A stretch of 64,000 bases of DNA from Nocardioides sp. QY071 (GTDB lineage Bacteria; Actinomycetota; Actinomycetes; Propionibacteriales; Nocardioidaceae). A program made the position numbers and the translations under genes. The stretch is from assembly GCF_029961765.1 (NCBI RefSeq), contig NZ_CP124681.1:124001-188000 (forward strand), read 5' to 3'. Positions 43,531-52,191 of the stretch are shown in pieces; the stretch's first letter is position 1, and every line of letters starts with the position of its first letter. A model generated the notes under the pieces. The model saw only the letters and a list, made by a program, of their open reading frames with translations, was not told the DNA's origin and did not search any database.

Positions 43531-43724
43531 TGCACATCGTGGCCGACAAGGCGTTGTGCGAGGGCCTGGGGATGTGCGAGTCCATGGCCAACGACTACTT
43601 CGAGGTGGACGAGGACGAGGAGCTGGTCAGCGTCCTCGACGCCCACCCGCCGGAGTCCGACCGGGCCCACGTGTACGCCGCCGTCCAGGCCTGCCCGGTG
43701 CTGGCACTGACCCTCGAGGGCTGA
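43530..43724 (+). CDS. 3Fe-4S-type ferredoxin
   Basis: The 64-residue protein has the CX5C...CP pattern of single-cluster 3Fe-4S ferredoxins (Cys10, Cys16, Cys55; the usual fourth Cys position is occupied by Gly/Met). Such proteins usually feed P450s. ATG 43530 overlaps the alkB stop as TGATG; GTG 43527 would add one residue. A perfect hairpin terminator follows 16 bp after the stop. Its use beside AlkB-rubredoxin is unusual. Confidence 0.88.
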   Translation: MHIVADKALCEGLGMCESMANDYFEVDEDEELVSVLDAHPPESDRAHVYAAVQACPVLALTLEG

Positions 43725-43740
43725 GCGTCACCGTCAGACC

Positions 43741-43777
43741 ACCGAAGGCGCACCCACCTGCCGGGTGCGCCTTCGGT
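43741..43777. terminator. Strong hairpin between convergent alkB-ferredoxin and fic genes
   Basis: ACCGAAGGCGCACCC (43741-43755) pairs perfectly with GGGTGCGCCTTCGGT (43763-43777) across a 7-nt loop. It lies 16 bp after the ferredoxin stop and 26 bp from the convergent Fic stop, so it can serve both directions. Confidence 0.88.
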
Positions 43778-43803
43778 GCGCTGTCGATGGCAGGCGTGGC
43801 TCC

Positions 43804-45009
43804 TCATCGACTTCGCCGGTCCGTCAACGTCTGGAGAACGCGCGGCGCGAAGAACCGTCGCTTGTAGGCGCTGGGGTCGACGACGTCCAGGACGTCCAGC
43901 TCGACGAGCTGTGCCACGAGCTTGTTGGCGCGGCCGTAGGAGAGGCCCAGTTCGGCCTCCACGGTACGGACCGTGAAGCTGGGATTGGCCACCGCCAGAT
44001 CCACGACGGCTTGGGCGCTGCCGGCTCGAAGGTTCGAGGACTGGACGACCCGTCGGAGCTCCTCCTGGATCCTCACAAGGTCGATCATGCCGTCGCGCGT
44101 CGCATCAGCGGCCGCTTGGAGCCCGGTGGCGAAGAAGCGCACGAATCCATCCCAGTCGCCGTGGGTGCTCACGGCGAGGAGGCGGTCGTAGTAGGTGCTC
44201 CGACGAGCTTCGAACCATGGTGAGACGGTCAGGGTCGGCTCGCTGAGGACACCCCACATCTGGAGGGTCAGCACGACGAGCAGGCGACCCACCCGGCCGT
44301 TGCCGTCGCGGAACGGGTGGAGCGTCTCGAACTGGTAATGCGACATCGCCGCCGCGACGACCGGATCTATCTGCCCGCGGTGGTCGCTGCGCATCCACTC
44401 CACGAGATCAGACAGACCGGCCTCGAGATCGGGGCCGGGAGGGGCAGGCACGAACCTTGCTCCGCGCACGACGAAGTCACGCGGATCCGCCTCCTTCCGG
44501 ACGCCGATCACGACCTGCGTCTCCCTGGGGCGACCGCTGACGTCCGCCAAAGGCGTGCCGCGCATGAGTAGGCCCTGGAGATCGCTGATGAAGGCGGCCG
44601 AGACCGGCCGGCCATCGGCGACCCAGTCGAAGCCGTGATTGGCCGTGCGGACGTAGTTGAGGATCTCGAGCAGCTCGGGCGTGGTCGGGGCATCCTCGTC
44701 CGCCGTGAGGACCTCAGCCACAGGCGCGTAGGTGCCTTCCAGCGCCGATGTGCTCTGCGCCTCCAAGCGCAGGGTGGGAGTGCGCAGCAATGTGGGATTC
44801 GGAAGCTGCCGCGCGGTGCTGTCGAGGGCAGCCAAGGCGGCCCGTGCGTCGGCGACCGCGAGATACGTCTGAGGGCTCAGGTCCGGCATGGTCGATGGCA
44901 AGGGGTCCGGTACGAACGCGTGGTGCTGCCACGCCCCGAGAACGGGATCGCTGCCGCTGATGGCGACAAGTGCTCCCGGGGCGTCCTTCCCGAACATACT
45001 GAGGTCCAC
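43804..45009 (-). CDS. Fic domain protein with N-terminal inhibitory helix and C-terminal wHTH
   Basis: The 401-residue protein has the core motif HPFRDGNGRVGR (His231 catalytic), which transfers AMP or a related group from a nucleotide to a protein. An inhibitory motif TSALEG (Thr87, Glu91, Gly92) lies N-terminal to it, so the protein is class II and self-inhibited. The last 90 residues look like a winged helix-turn-helix (ELGLSYGRANKLVAQLVELD), suggesting DNA binding. The start is GTG 45009, and an inverted repeat overlaps this start codon. Physiological targets are unknown. Confidence 0.9.
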   Translation of the reverse strand: MDLSMFGKDAPGALVAISGSDPVLGAWQHHAFVPDPLPSTMPDLSPQTYLAVADARAALAALDSTARQLPNPTLLRTPTLRLEAQSTSALEGTYAPVAEVLTADEDAPTTPELLEILNYVRTANHGFDWVADGRPVSAAFISDLQGLLMRGTPLADVSGRPRETQVVIGVRKEADPRDFVVRGARFVPAPPGPDLEAGLSDLVEWMRSDHRGQIDPVVAAAMSHYQFETLHPFRDGNGRVGRLLVVLTLQMWGVLSEPTLTVSPWFEARRSTYYDRLLAVSTHGDWDGFVRFFATGLQAAADATRDGMIDLVRIQEELRRVVQSSNLRAGSAQAVVDLAVANPSFTVRTVEAELGLSYGRANKLVAQLVELDVLDVVDPSAYKRRFFAPRVLQTLTDRRSR

Positions 45010-45069
45010 AATGTCACTCTACTGGCCTTTGAGTGACATTGTTCGAAGAAGATGTCTGTTGAGTGACAT
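45008..45069. promoter_or_regulatory. Three GAGTGACAT sites before the fic gene
   Basis: ACAATGTCACTC (45008-45019) and GAGTGACATTGT (45031-45042) form a 12-bp perfect inverted repeat that covers the GTG start of fic. A third copy, GAGTGACAT, lies at 45061-45069, exactly 30 bp after the second. This is the pattern expected for an autoregulatory operator read by the Fic protein's own wHTH domain. Confidence 0.78.
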
Positions 45070-45077
45070 GCGGACGG

Positions 45078-46304
45078 TCAGCCGCGGTGGAACAGCGCGT
45101 GGTGCCGCAGCGCGACGGAGAGCTGCGGGCTGATCCGGGTGATCGGCCGGCCGAGCATCTCCTCGGCCTGGCCGAGCCGGTAGCGGATCGTGTTGCGGTG
45201 CACCACCAGCGTCCGCGCGGCCTCCTCGGCGCTGCCGCCGCTGTCGAGGTACGCCGTCAGTGTCTCCCGGATCCGCTGCACCCCCTCGTCCTCGCCGGCG
45301 AGCGGCCCGAGCTGGCGGGTCGTGAACCGGTCGACCTCCGGCGAGCAGCCGAGCAGCACGGGCAGCTCGACGTCGGCGTACACCGCCAGCCAGTCGTCGG
45401 AGTCGGGTGCGGTGACCCGCAGCGTGCCCTGGGCCTCGCGGTGGGAGGCGACGAAGCCGGCGATGTTGGGGGTGGCGGAGCCGACGCCCACCACGACGCT
45501 CCCGGTCCGCAGGTCGGCTGCGGCAGCCACGAGTCCCGAGAGGTCCGGCTGGTCGCGGGTGCCGAGCCACATCCAAAGCTGGCGGCCGCCGGGCTTGACG
45601 ATGAGCGGGTTGGCGGCGCCGATCCGGCGGGCGAGGTCGGCGGCCAGTGGTTCGAGGGCGCCGGCCTGCTCGGCGTCGCCGACGGACAGGACGACCGCGG
45701 TGTGGTGCACCGAGATCGGGTAGCCCCCCAGTGCGGCGGACGCCTCGCGGGCGTCGCTCAGCTCGCCGGCGAGGATCGAGCGCACCGACTCGAAGCGCTG
45801 GGCGGCCGCGCCGGCCAGCACCCGTGAGCGCGCGGCCTCGTAGGCCGCGATGGACTCGGTGATCGACTGGTCGAGCCAGACCCCGGCCCGGTTCCAGAAG
45901 TACATGAGCAGGTCGGCCCGGTCGAAGTCGGCCGGGGGGAGTGCCCTGATCAGCTCGCTGACATAGGCCCACACCTCCTGCTGGGCCACCCGGTAGAACC
46001 GGATCAGCGACTCCAGCGGCAGCTGCCGGTCGGCGATGTCGACGGACAGGACGCGGGCCGCCTCGGGGAGGTGGAAGTGCTGCTCGGGCTGGGCGAAGTC
46101 GCCGAGGAACGCCAGCCAGTGATCGCGGATCGTCAGCCGCAGTGTCTCGGACAGGCCGTCGACGAGCTCGACCTCGGGCATCTCGCGCACGATCGCCGCC
46201 TTCACCCGGTCGACCCAGGCTTCCACCTGGTCGGGCTGGGCCGACTCGGCGGCGTACGCCAGCAGCCACGGTGCGAGGTCGGACGGCACGGACTCGCTGC
46301 TCAT
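45078..46304 (-). CDS. PucR family (CdaR-like) transcriptional regulator
   Basis: The 408-residue protein has a long GGDEF-like middle region and a C-terminal PucR helix-turn-helix (TLVVHRNTIRYRLGQAEEML, about 365-384). It is divergent from the GMC oxidase-mce operon, with 163 bp between them, and is the best candidate regulator of that operon. Members respond to substrates or nucleotides of the pathway they control. Confidence 0.88.
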   Translation of the reverse strand: MSSESVPSDLAPWLLAYAAESAQPDQVEAWVDRVKAAIVREMPEVELVDGLSETLRLTIRDHWLAFLGDFAQPEQHFHLPEAARVLSVDIADRQLPLESLIRFYRVAQQEVWAYVSELIRALPPADFDRADLLMYFWNRAGVWLDQSITESIAAYEAARSRVLAGAAAQRFESVRSILAGELSDAREASAALGGYPISVHHTAVVLSVGDAEQAGALEPLAADLARRIGAANPLIVKPGGRQLWMWLGTRDQPDLSGLVAAAADLRTGSVVVGVGSATPNIAGFVASHREAQGTLRVTAPDSDDWLAVYADVELPVLLGCSPEVDRFTTRQLGPLAGEDEGVQRIRETLTAYLDSGGSAEEAARTLVVHRNTIRYRLGQAEEMLGRPITRISPQLSVALRHHALFHRG

Positions 46305-46320
46305 CCGCTCACCCTAGGGG

Positions 46321-46343
46321 TGCACGGCCGGCTTTGTGCACGG
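46321..46343. promoter_or_regulatory. Direct repeat TGCACGG in the pucR/GMC divergent region
   Basis: TGCACGG occurs at 46321-46327 and again at 46337-46343, a spacing of 16 bp, within the 163-bp region between the PucR gene and the GMC oxidase gene. A PucR-type regulator could bind such direct repeats. No KstR-type palindrome was found in this region. Confidence 0.35.
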
Positions 46344-46467
46344 TGACAACGCGGTCCCGGTTCTTTGGACTGCGACCACGAGAGCGTGACCACCGTCACC
46401 GGGTGGACTGGGCGCTCACAGGCGGGCCCGGCACAGGGGCTTGCCGTTCTCATGGGGGTGCAGCCGC

Positions 46468-48201
46468 ATGCGCGCTGACTTCGAGTACGACGTCGTCGTG
46501 GTCGGCTCCGGCTTCGGCGGCTCGGTCACGGCCCTGCGCCTCGCCGAGAAGGGCTACCGGGTCCTGGTGCTCGAGGCCGGGCGCCGGTTCGAGGACGAGG
46601 AGTTCGCGAAGACCTCCTGGGACGTGCGCAAGTTCCTCTTCGCGCCGCGCCTGGGCTGCTTCGGCATCCAGCGGATCCGGCTGCTGCGCGACGTGGTCGT
46701 GCTCGCCGGCGCGGGTGTCGGCGGCGGCTCGCTGGTCTACGCCAACACGCTCTACCAGCCGAAGTCGGACGCGTTCTACAACGACCCGCAGTGGGCGCAC
46801 ATCACCGACTGGAAAGCCGAGCTGGCGCCGTACTACGACCAGGCGAGCCGGATGCTGGGCGTCGTCGAGAACCCCACGGTCACGCCCAGCGACGTGATCA
46901 TGAAGGAGGTCGCCGACGAGATGGGTGTCGGCGACACCTACCGCGCGACGCCCGTCGGCGTCTGCTTCGGCACGCCGGGCGAGGCGATCGCGGACCCCTA
47001 CTTCGGCGGCGCCGGGCCCGAGCGCCGCGGCTGCCTGGAGTGCGGCGAGTGCATGACGGGCTGCCGCCACAACGCCAAGAACACGCTGCTCAAGAACTAC
47101 CTCTACCTCGCCGAGAAGATCGGCGCGGAGGTCCGGGAGCGCACCACCGTCACCGCGGTCCGGCCCCGGCAGGACGGCGGGTACGACGTCGTCACGCACC
47201 GCTCGGGCCGCTCGGCTCGTCGTACGACGACGATCAGCGCCGGCCAGGTCGTGCTGGCCGCCGGGACGTGGGGCACCCAGGAGCTGCTGCACGGCATGCG
47301 CCGCTCCGGCGACCTGCCCGGGCTGTCCGACCGGCTCGGCTACCTGACCCGCACCAACTCCGAGGCGCTGTGCGCGTCGAGCACCAAGCTGCGCAACAAG
47401 GGCGAGTACGACTTCCACCACGGCGTCGCGATCACCTCCTCGATCCACCCCGACGAGGTCACCCACGTCGAGCCGGTCCGCTACGGCGTCGGCTCGGGCC
47501 TGATGGGGATGCTGCTCACGTTGATGACCGACGGCGGCGGCCGGACCCCGCGCTGGGTGCGCTGGCTCGGGCAGGCCGCGCTCCACCCGCTGCTGCTGCT
47601 GTCCACGATCTTCGGCCTGGGCAGCTGGCCCGAGCGCACGATCATCGCGCTGGTCATGCAGACCAGCGACAACTCGATCACGGTGTTCCCGAAGAGGCGC
47701 GGGCTGCGTCGCACGGACAGGGTGCGGCTCACCTCGAAGCAGGGCCACGGCGAGCCGAACCCGACCTGGATCCCCGCCGGCAACGAGGTGGTACGCCGGA
47801 TCAGCGACAAGATCGACGGCGGCTCCTACAGCACCACCGGCGAGATCTTCAACATCCCGATGACCGCGCACTTCCTCGGCGGCTGCCCGATCGGGGACTC
47901 CCCGCAGACCGGGGTGATCGACGCCTACCACCGGGTCTACGGGCATCCCGGACTGCACGTCGTCGACGGCGCCGCGATCTCCGCGAACCTCGGCGTCAAC
48001 CCCAGCCTGACCATCACCGCGCAGGCCGAGCGCGCGATGGCGGTGTGGCCCAACCAGGGAGAGGCGGACCACCGCCCCGACCTCGGAGCCGGCTACGAGC
48101 GGCTCTCCCCGATCGCGCCGGTGCGGGCGGCTGTGCCCCCGACCGCACCGGCTGCGCTACGCCTCCCGCTGTACGTCGTGAAGCCCGAGGCACCCGCATG
48201 A
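46468..48201 (+). CDS. choD: GMC oxidoreductase, cholesterol-oxidase-like
   Basis: The 577-residue flavoenzyme has the Rossmann motif VVVGSGFGGSVTALRLAEKG, the GGGSLVYANT region, a CLECGECMTGC cysteine cluster with CRHNAKNTL, and the C-terminal HVVDGAAISANLGVNPSLTITA. It follows ChoD of mycobacteria (Rv3409c), assigned as a cholesterol oxidase-like GMC enzyme. It probably oxidises a sterol or other hydroxylated lipid. It is the first gene of the mce operon and overlaps yrbEA by 4 bp, so import and first oxidation are coupled. ATG 46468 follows a G-run RBS. Confidence 0.9.
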   Translation: MRADFEYDVVVVGSGFGGSVTALRLAEKGYRVLVLEAGRRFEDEEFAKTSWDVRKFLFAPRLGCFGIQRIRLLRDVVVLAGAGVGGGSLVYANTLYQPKSDAFYNDPQWAHITDWKAELAPYYDQASRMLGVVENPTVTPSDVIMKEVADEMGVGDTYRATPVGVCFGTPGEAIADPYFGGAGPERRGCLECGECMTGCRHNAKNTLLKNYLYLAEKIGAEVRERTTVTAVRPRQDGGYDVVTHRSGRSARRTTTISAGQVVLAAGTWGTQELLHGMRRSGDLPGLSDRLGYLTRTNSEALCASSTKLRNKGEYDFHHGVAITSSIHPDEVTHVEPVRYGVGSGLMGMLLTLMTDGGGRTPRWVRWLGQAALHPLLLLSTIFGLGSWPERTIIALVMQTSDNSITVFPKRRGLRRTDRVRLTSKQGHGEPNPTWIPAGNEVVRRISDKIDGGSYSTTGEIFNIPMTAHFLGGCPIGDSPQTGVIDAYHRVYGHPGLHVVDGAAISANLGVNPSLTITAQAERAMAVWPNQGEADHRPDLGAGYERLSPIAPVRAAVPPTAPAALRLPLYVVKPEAPA

Positions 48202-49061
48202 CCGCGGCACCGACCGTCGAGGCACCCGGCAAGCGCCGGGCCGGACCGGACGGGATGGACGAGCGCACCCGGCAGGTCGCCCGCGAGGCGGTCCGCTCGA
48301 CCCTCGTGTTCAAGACGCTCGGAACCTTCGGCGACTTCTACAGCTTCGTCGGCAAGGTGTTCGGCCAGATGTTCACGCGGCGCTTCCAGTTCCGCGAGTT
48401 CATCTCGCAGGCCTGGTTCATCACGACGGTCTCGTTCGGGCCGGCGCTGCTGGTGTCGATCCCGTTCTGCGTCGTGATCATCTTCCAGGTCAACCAGCTG
48501 CTCATCCAGATCGGCGCGGTCGACCTCGCCGGTGCGGGCGCCGCGGTCGCGGTGGTCCGCGAGATCGGCCCGATCGTCTCGGTCCTCGTCGTCGCCGGTG
48601 CCGGTGCGACCGCGGTCTGCGCGGACCTCGGCTCACGGAAGATCCGCGAGGAGATCGACGCGATGGTGACCCTCGGCATCGACCCGATCGAGCGGCTCGT
48701 CGTACCCCGCGTGGTGGCCTCGACCCTGGTCGGCGTCGCCCTCAACGGGATGGTGACCGTGGTCGGCCTGGTCGGCGGGTACTTCTTCTCGGTCGTGCTC
48801 CAGGGGGCCACCCCCGGCCTCTACCTCTCCGACCTCACGCTGCTCGTCGGGCTGCCGGACTTCCTGGCCTCCGAGGCCAAGGCCGCGGTGTTCGGGCTGC
48901 TGGCCGGCCTGACCGCCTGCTACCTCGGCCTCAACGCCAAGGGCGGCCCGAAGGGCGTCGGCGAAGCGGTGAACCAGACGGTGGTCTTCGCGTTCATGCT
49001 GCTGTTCGCCGCCAACAGCGTGATCAGTGCCCTGTTCCTCCAGATCAAGCTCGGAGCGTGA
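48198..49061 (+). CDS. yrbEA: MCE-system permease YrbEA
   Basis: The 287-residue MlaE-family permease has about five membrane helices and the family sequence REIGPIVSVLVVAGAGATAVCADLG, which contains the ATPase-coupling loop, followed by KIREEIDAMVTLGIDPIE. Together with YrbEB it forms the inner-membrane channel of an Mce lipid importer. It starts 4 bp inside the GMC oxidase gene. Confidence 0.94.
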   Translation: MTAAPTVEAPGKRRAGPDGMDERTRQVAREAVRSTLVFKTLGTFGDFYSFVGKVFGQMFTRRFQFREFISQAWFITTVSFGPALLVSIPFCVVIIFQVNQLLIQIGAVDLAGAGAAVAVVREIGPIVSVLVVAGAGATAVCADLGSRKIREEIDAMVTLGIDPIERLVVPRVVASTLVGVALNGMVTVVGLVGGYFFSVVLQGATPGLYLSDLTLLVGLPDFLASEAKAAVFGLLAGLTACYLGLNAKGGPKGVGEAVNQTVVFAFMLLFAANSVISALFLQIKLGA

Positions 49062-49068
49062 GGCGACG

Positions 49069-49908
49069 ATGAGTACGACGGCTCCGGGCTTCATCGCTCG
49101 CCACGTCGGCAGGCCGATGTCCTCGCTGCGCCGACTCGGAGACCAGCTGAGCTTCCACGGCAACGCCTACTCGCACATGCCGCGGGCGCTCAAGCACTAT
49201 CCGAAGGAGGTCGTGCGACTGCTGGCCGAGGTCTCCCTCGGCTCGGGCGCGCTCGCCCTGATCGGCGGCACAGTGCTGGTCATCGGGTTCCTCACCGCGG
49301 CGGCCGGCATCGAGGTGGGCCTGCAGGCCTACACCTCGTTCGACAACATCGGTGTCTCGACGCTGTCGGGCTTCTTCTCGGCGTACTTCAACACCCGCGA
49401 GGTCGCGCCGATCATCGCCGGCATCGCGCTGACCGCGACCGTCGGCGCCGGATTCACCGCGCAGATCGGGGCGATGCGGGTCTCGGAGGAGATCGACGCA
49501 CTCGAGGTGATGGCGGTCCCGCCGGTGCCGTACCTGGTGACGACCCGGATCATCGCGGGCCTGATCGCCGTCGTCCCCCTCTTCGCGATCGCGCTGATGA
49601 TGTGCTGGCTGGCGACGTACGTCGTCGTCACGGTCGGCTACGACCAGGCGCCGGGCACCTACCAGCACTACTTCGACACCTTCCTCATCCCGAGCGACCT
49701 GTTCCTCGCGATCGTGAAGGTCGCGCTGATGGCGCTCGTGATCGTCTCGATCTGCTGCTACCACGGCTTCCGCGCGGCCGGCGGCCCTGCCGGCGTGGGC
49801 AAGGCGGTCGGCAAGGCCGTCCGCTCGGCGCTCATCTCGACCATGTTCATCGACCTGATCTTCGCGATCGCCATCTGGGGCGGTCCGTCGGTCCACATCG
49901 CGGGGTGA
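49069..49908 (+). CDS. yrbEB: MCE-system permease YrbEB
   Basis: The 279-residue protein is the second MlaE-family permease, with REVAPIIAGIALTATVGAGF and QIGAMRVSEEIDALEVMAVP. An amphipathic N-terminal segment precedes the first helix. It should pair with YrbEA. ATG 49069 lies 7 bp after the yrbEA stop and 7 bp separate its stop from mceA. Confidence 0.94.
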   Translation: MSTTAPGFIARHVGRPMSSLRRLGDQLSFHGNAYSHMPRALKHYPKEVVRLLAEVSLGSGALALIGGTVLVIGFLTAAAGIEVGLQAYTSFDNIGVSTLSGFFSAYFNTREVAPIIAGIALTATVGAGFTAQIGAMRVSEEIDALEVMAVPPVPYLVTTRIIAGLIAVVPLFAIALMMCWLATYVVVTVGYDQAPGTYQHYFDTFLIPSDLFLAIVKVALMALVIVSICCYHGFRAAGGPAGVGKAVGKAVRSALISTMFIDLIFAIAIWGGPSVHIAG

Positions 49909-49915
49909 GGAGACG

Positions 49916-51136
49916 ATGAGCACCAGATCGCCCAGGGAGAAGCACGCGCACCACGTCGACCGGCAGGTCGTCTACGGGTTCTTGTTCATCGCCCTGGTCG
50001 CGGCGCTGGTCGCCGGCACCATCGCCAAGTACCGCGGTGCCTTCGAGGACAACGTGCTCGTCACCGTCCAGTCCGACCGGGCCGGCCTCACCCTCGCCTC
50101 CGGGGCGCCGATCAAGCTGCGCGGCGTCGAGATCGGCCGGGTCAGCCACGTCGACAACAGCCCGAGCGCCGACGGGAAGGTCAGCATCGAGCTCGAGATC
50201 GACGCCGACAAGGTCGACCGCGTGCCGGCTGACGTGACGGCGCAGATCGTGCCGCCGACGGCGTTCGGCGCGAAGTACGTCCAGCTGACGCCGCCGGCCC
50301 ACAGCAGTGACGGGAGCAGCGGCGGGACGATCGAGGCCGGCGCCGTGATCCCGGCCGACCGGGTCACCGTCGAGGTCGACGAGGCGTTCGAGAACCTCAC
50401 GAAGGTGCTCGACGTCGCCCGCCCCGCCGAGGTGAACTCCGCGCTGACCGCGGTCGCCGGCGCCGTCGAGGAGCGCGGCCAGCTGATCGGCGACCTGATC
50501 ACCCGGACCGACACCTACCTGCAGTCCCTCAACCCGTCGCTGCGCACCCTGTCCGCCGACCTCCGGGTGGCCGACGACGTGGCCGACGTCTACGACATCG
50601 CCCGACCCGACCTGGTCGCCACGCTCACCCACACCGGCGAGGTCTCCCAGACGCTGGTCCGCCAGCAGGCCTCGCTGCGGGCCCTCGAGCGCAGCCTGAC
50701 CGGGTTCAGCGACCAGACCGACATCCTGCTGCGCAGCTCGCGGCAGGGCCTGGTCACCTCGCTCGGCCTGCTGCGACCGGTGAGCGACGTCCTCGAGCGC
50801 TACTCACCCGAGCTGCCCTGCCTCGTGCTCGGCCTCGCGTCGGCCAACAAGCTCGCCGAGGCCGCGGTCGGCGGCACCCACCCGGGCGTCACCACCTTCA
50901 CCCGGATCATCCCGGGCCGCGACCCGTACACCTACGAGGAGAACCTGCCCGAGCTCGGCGCCGACAACGGCCCGGCGTGCTACGGCCTCCCGTACGTCGA
51001 CGCGCAGGAGGGCAGGGCCGTGCCGCCGTCGTTCCGCACCGGTGCCAATCCGTACGTCGGCCCGCAGCCCACGCCCAGCGAGGCCGTGGCCGACACGCTG
51101 CTGGGCGTCCTCGAGGGAGTGGGGAACCTGCCATGA
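49916..51136 (+). CDS. mceA: Mce family protein A
   Basis: The 406-residue protein has one N-terminal membrane helix (about 18-36), then a MCE domain (DRAGLTLASGAPIKLRGVEI, about 54-73) and a helical region of repeats. It should form part of a hexameric lipid channel in the cell wall. It ends with a Pro-rich tail and overlaps mceB by 4 bp. Confidence 0.94.
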   Translation: MSTRSPREKHAHHVDRQVVYGFLFIALVAALVAGTIAKYRGAFEDNVLVTVQSDRAGLTLASGAPIKLRGVEIGRVSHVDNSPSADGKVSIELEIDADKVDRVPADVTAQIVPPTAFGAKYVQLTPPAHSSDGSSGGTIEAGAVIPADRVTVEVDEAFENLTKVLDVARPAEVNSALTAVAGAVEERGQLIGDLITRTDTYLQSLNPSLRTLSADLRVADDVADVYDIARPDLVATLTHTGEVSQTLVRQQASLRALERSLTGFSDQTDILLRSSRQGLVTSLGLLRPVSDVLERYSPELPCLVLGLASANKLAEAAVGGTHPGVTTFTRIIPGRDPYTYEENLPELGADNGPACYGLPYVDAQEGRAVPPSFRTGANPYVGPQPTPSEAVADTLLGVLEGVGNLP

Positions 51137-52191
51137 GCACCACCTCGAAGAGTCGGCTGAGTCCCGAGAAGCGGCGCCAGCGCGCCGACCTGATCAAGTT
51201 CACCGCCTTCCTGTCGCTGGCCGCGGTCTTCACGGTGTGGGTCGCCGCCGTCACCGGTGAGTACCGGCCCGGGGACCGCGACGACTACAAGGCCGTCTTC
51301 GACGACGTGTCCGGCCTCGCGGTCGGTGACGAGGTCCGCGTCGCCGGCGTCGACGTCGGCAAGGTGACCGGCATCGACGTACGCAAGGACAACACGGTGC
51401 TCGTGAGGTTCGACGTCGGCGAGGACCAGCAGCTGACCAAGGGCACCCACGCGACCATCCAGTACCGCAACCTGATCGGCGACCGGGTGGTCCAGCTGAC
51501 CCGCGGGGAGGGGGACACGGGCGAGGTTCTCGCGGCCGGTGGCACCCTGCCCGCCAGCCAGACCGCGTCCGCACTCGACCTCGACACCCTGCTCAACGGC
51601 TTCAAGCCGCTGTTCGCCGGACTCAGCCCGACCCAGGTCAACGAGCTGTCCGGCCAGCTGGTGCAGGTGCTCCAGGGCCAGCAGGCCGCCGTCGCCACGC
51701 TGGTGCAGCACGTCGCGTCGTTCACCACCACCATCGGCGGCCGCGAGGAGCTGATCGGCCAGGTGATCGGCAACCTCAACAGCGTCCTCGGCACGTTCGA
51801 CGACCGCAAGGCGACCCTCGGGCTGCTGCTCGACCGGCTCGACCAGCTGCTGACCGGGCTCGACCAGCAGGACACCCAGGTCCTCGACGCTGCCGCTCGG
51901 ATCGATGAGTTCGCGACCACGACGACCGGCCTCGTGACGAAGGCGCGCGGCGACCTGCGCACCGACCTCCAGGGCCTGGCCGTCTCGGCCCGCGGCGTCA
52001 ACGAGAACGCAGGGACGTTGGAGACCGTCCTCGAGAACCTGCCGGCGCACTACCGCGCGATCCAGAACACCGCGTCGTACGGCAACTACTTCAACTTCTT
52101 CCTCTGCGGTGTGCGGATCCAGACCGGCCTGGCCGGCGCGGACGTCACGACGCCGTGGATCTACTCCGACGCCCCGAGGTGCAAGAAGTGA
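51133..52191 (+). CDS. mceB: Mce family protein B
   Basis: The 352-residue protein has an N-terminal membrane helix, a MCE domain (VFDDVSGLAVGDEVRVAGV; TIQYRNLIGDRVVQL) and a helical tail rich in Gln/Leu heptads. It follows mceA by a 4-bp overlap and overlaps mceC by 4 bp. It is one subunit of the presumed MceABCDEF complex. Confidence 0.93.
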   Translation: MSTTSKSRLSPEKRRQRADLIKFTAFLSLAAVFTVWVAAVTGEYRPGDRDDYKAVFDDVSGLAVGDEVRVAGVDVGKVTGIDVRKDNTVLVRFDVGEDQQLTKGTHATIQYRNLIGDRVVQLTRGEGDTGEVLAAGGTLPASQTASALDLDTLLNGFKPLFAGLSPTQVNELSGQLVQVLQGQQAAVATLVQHVASFTTTIGGREELIGQVIGNLNSVLGTFDDRKATLGLLLDRLDQLLTGLDQQDTQVLDAAARIDEFATTTTGLVTKARGDLRTDLQGLAVSARGVNENAGTLETVLENLPAHYRAIQNTASYGNYFNFFLCGVRIQTGLAGADVTTPWIYSDAPRCKK

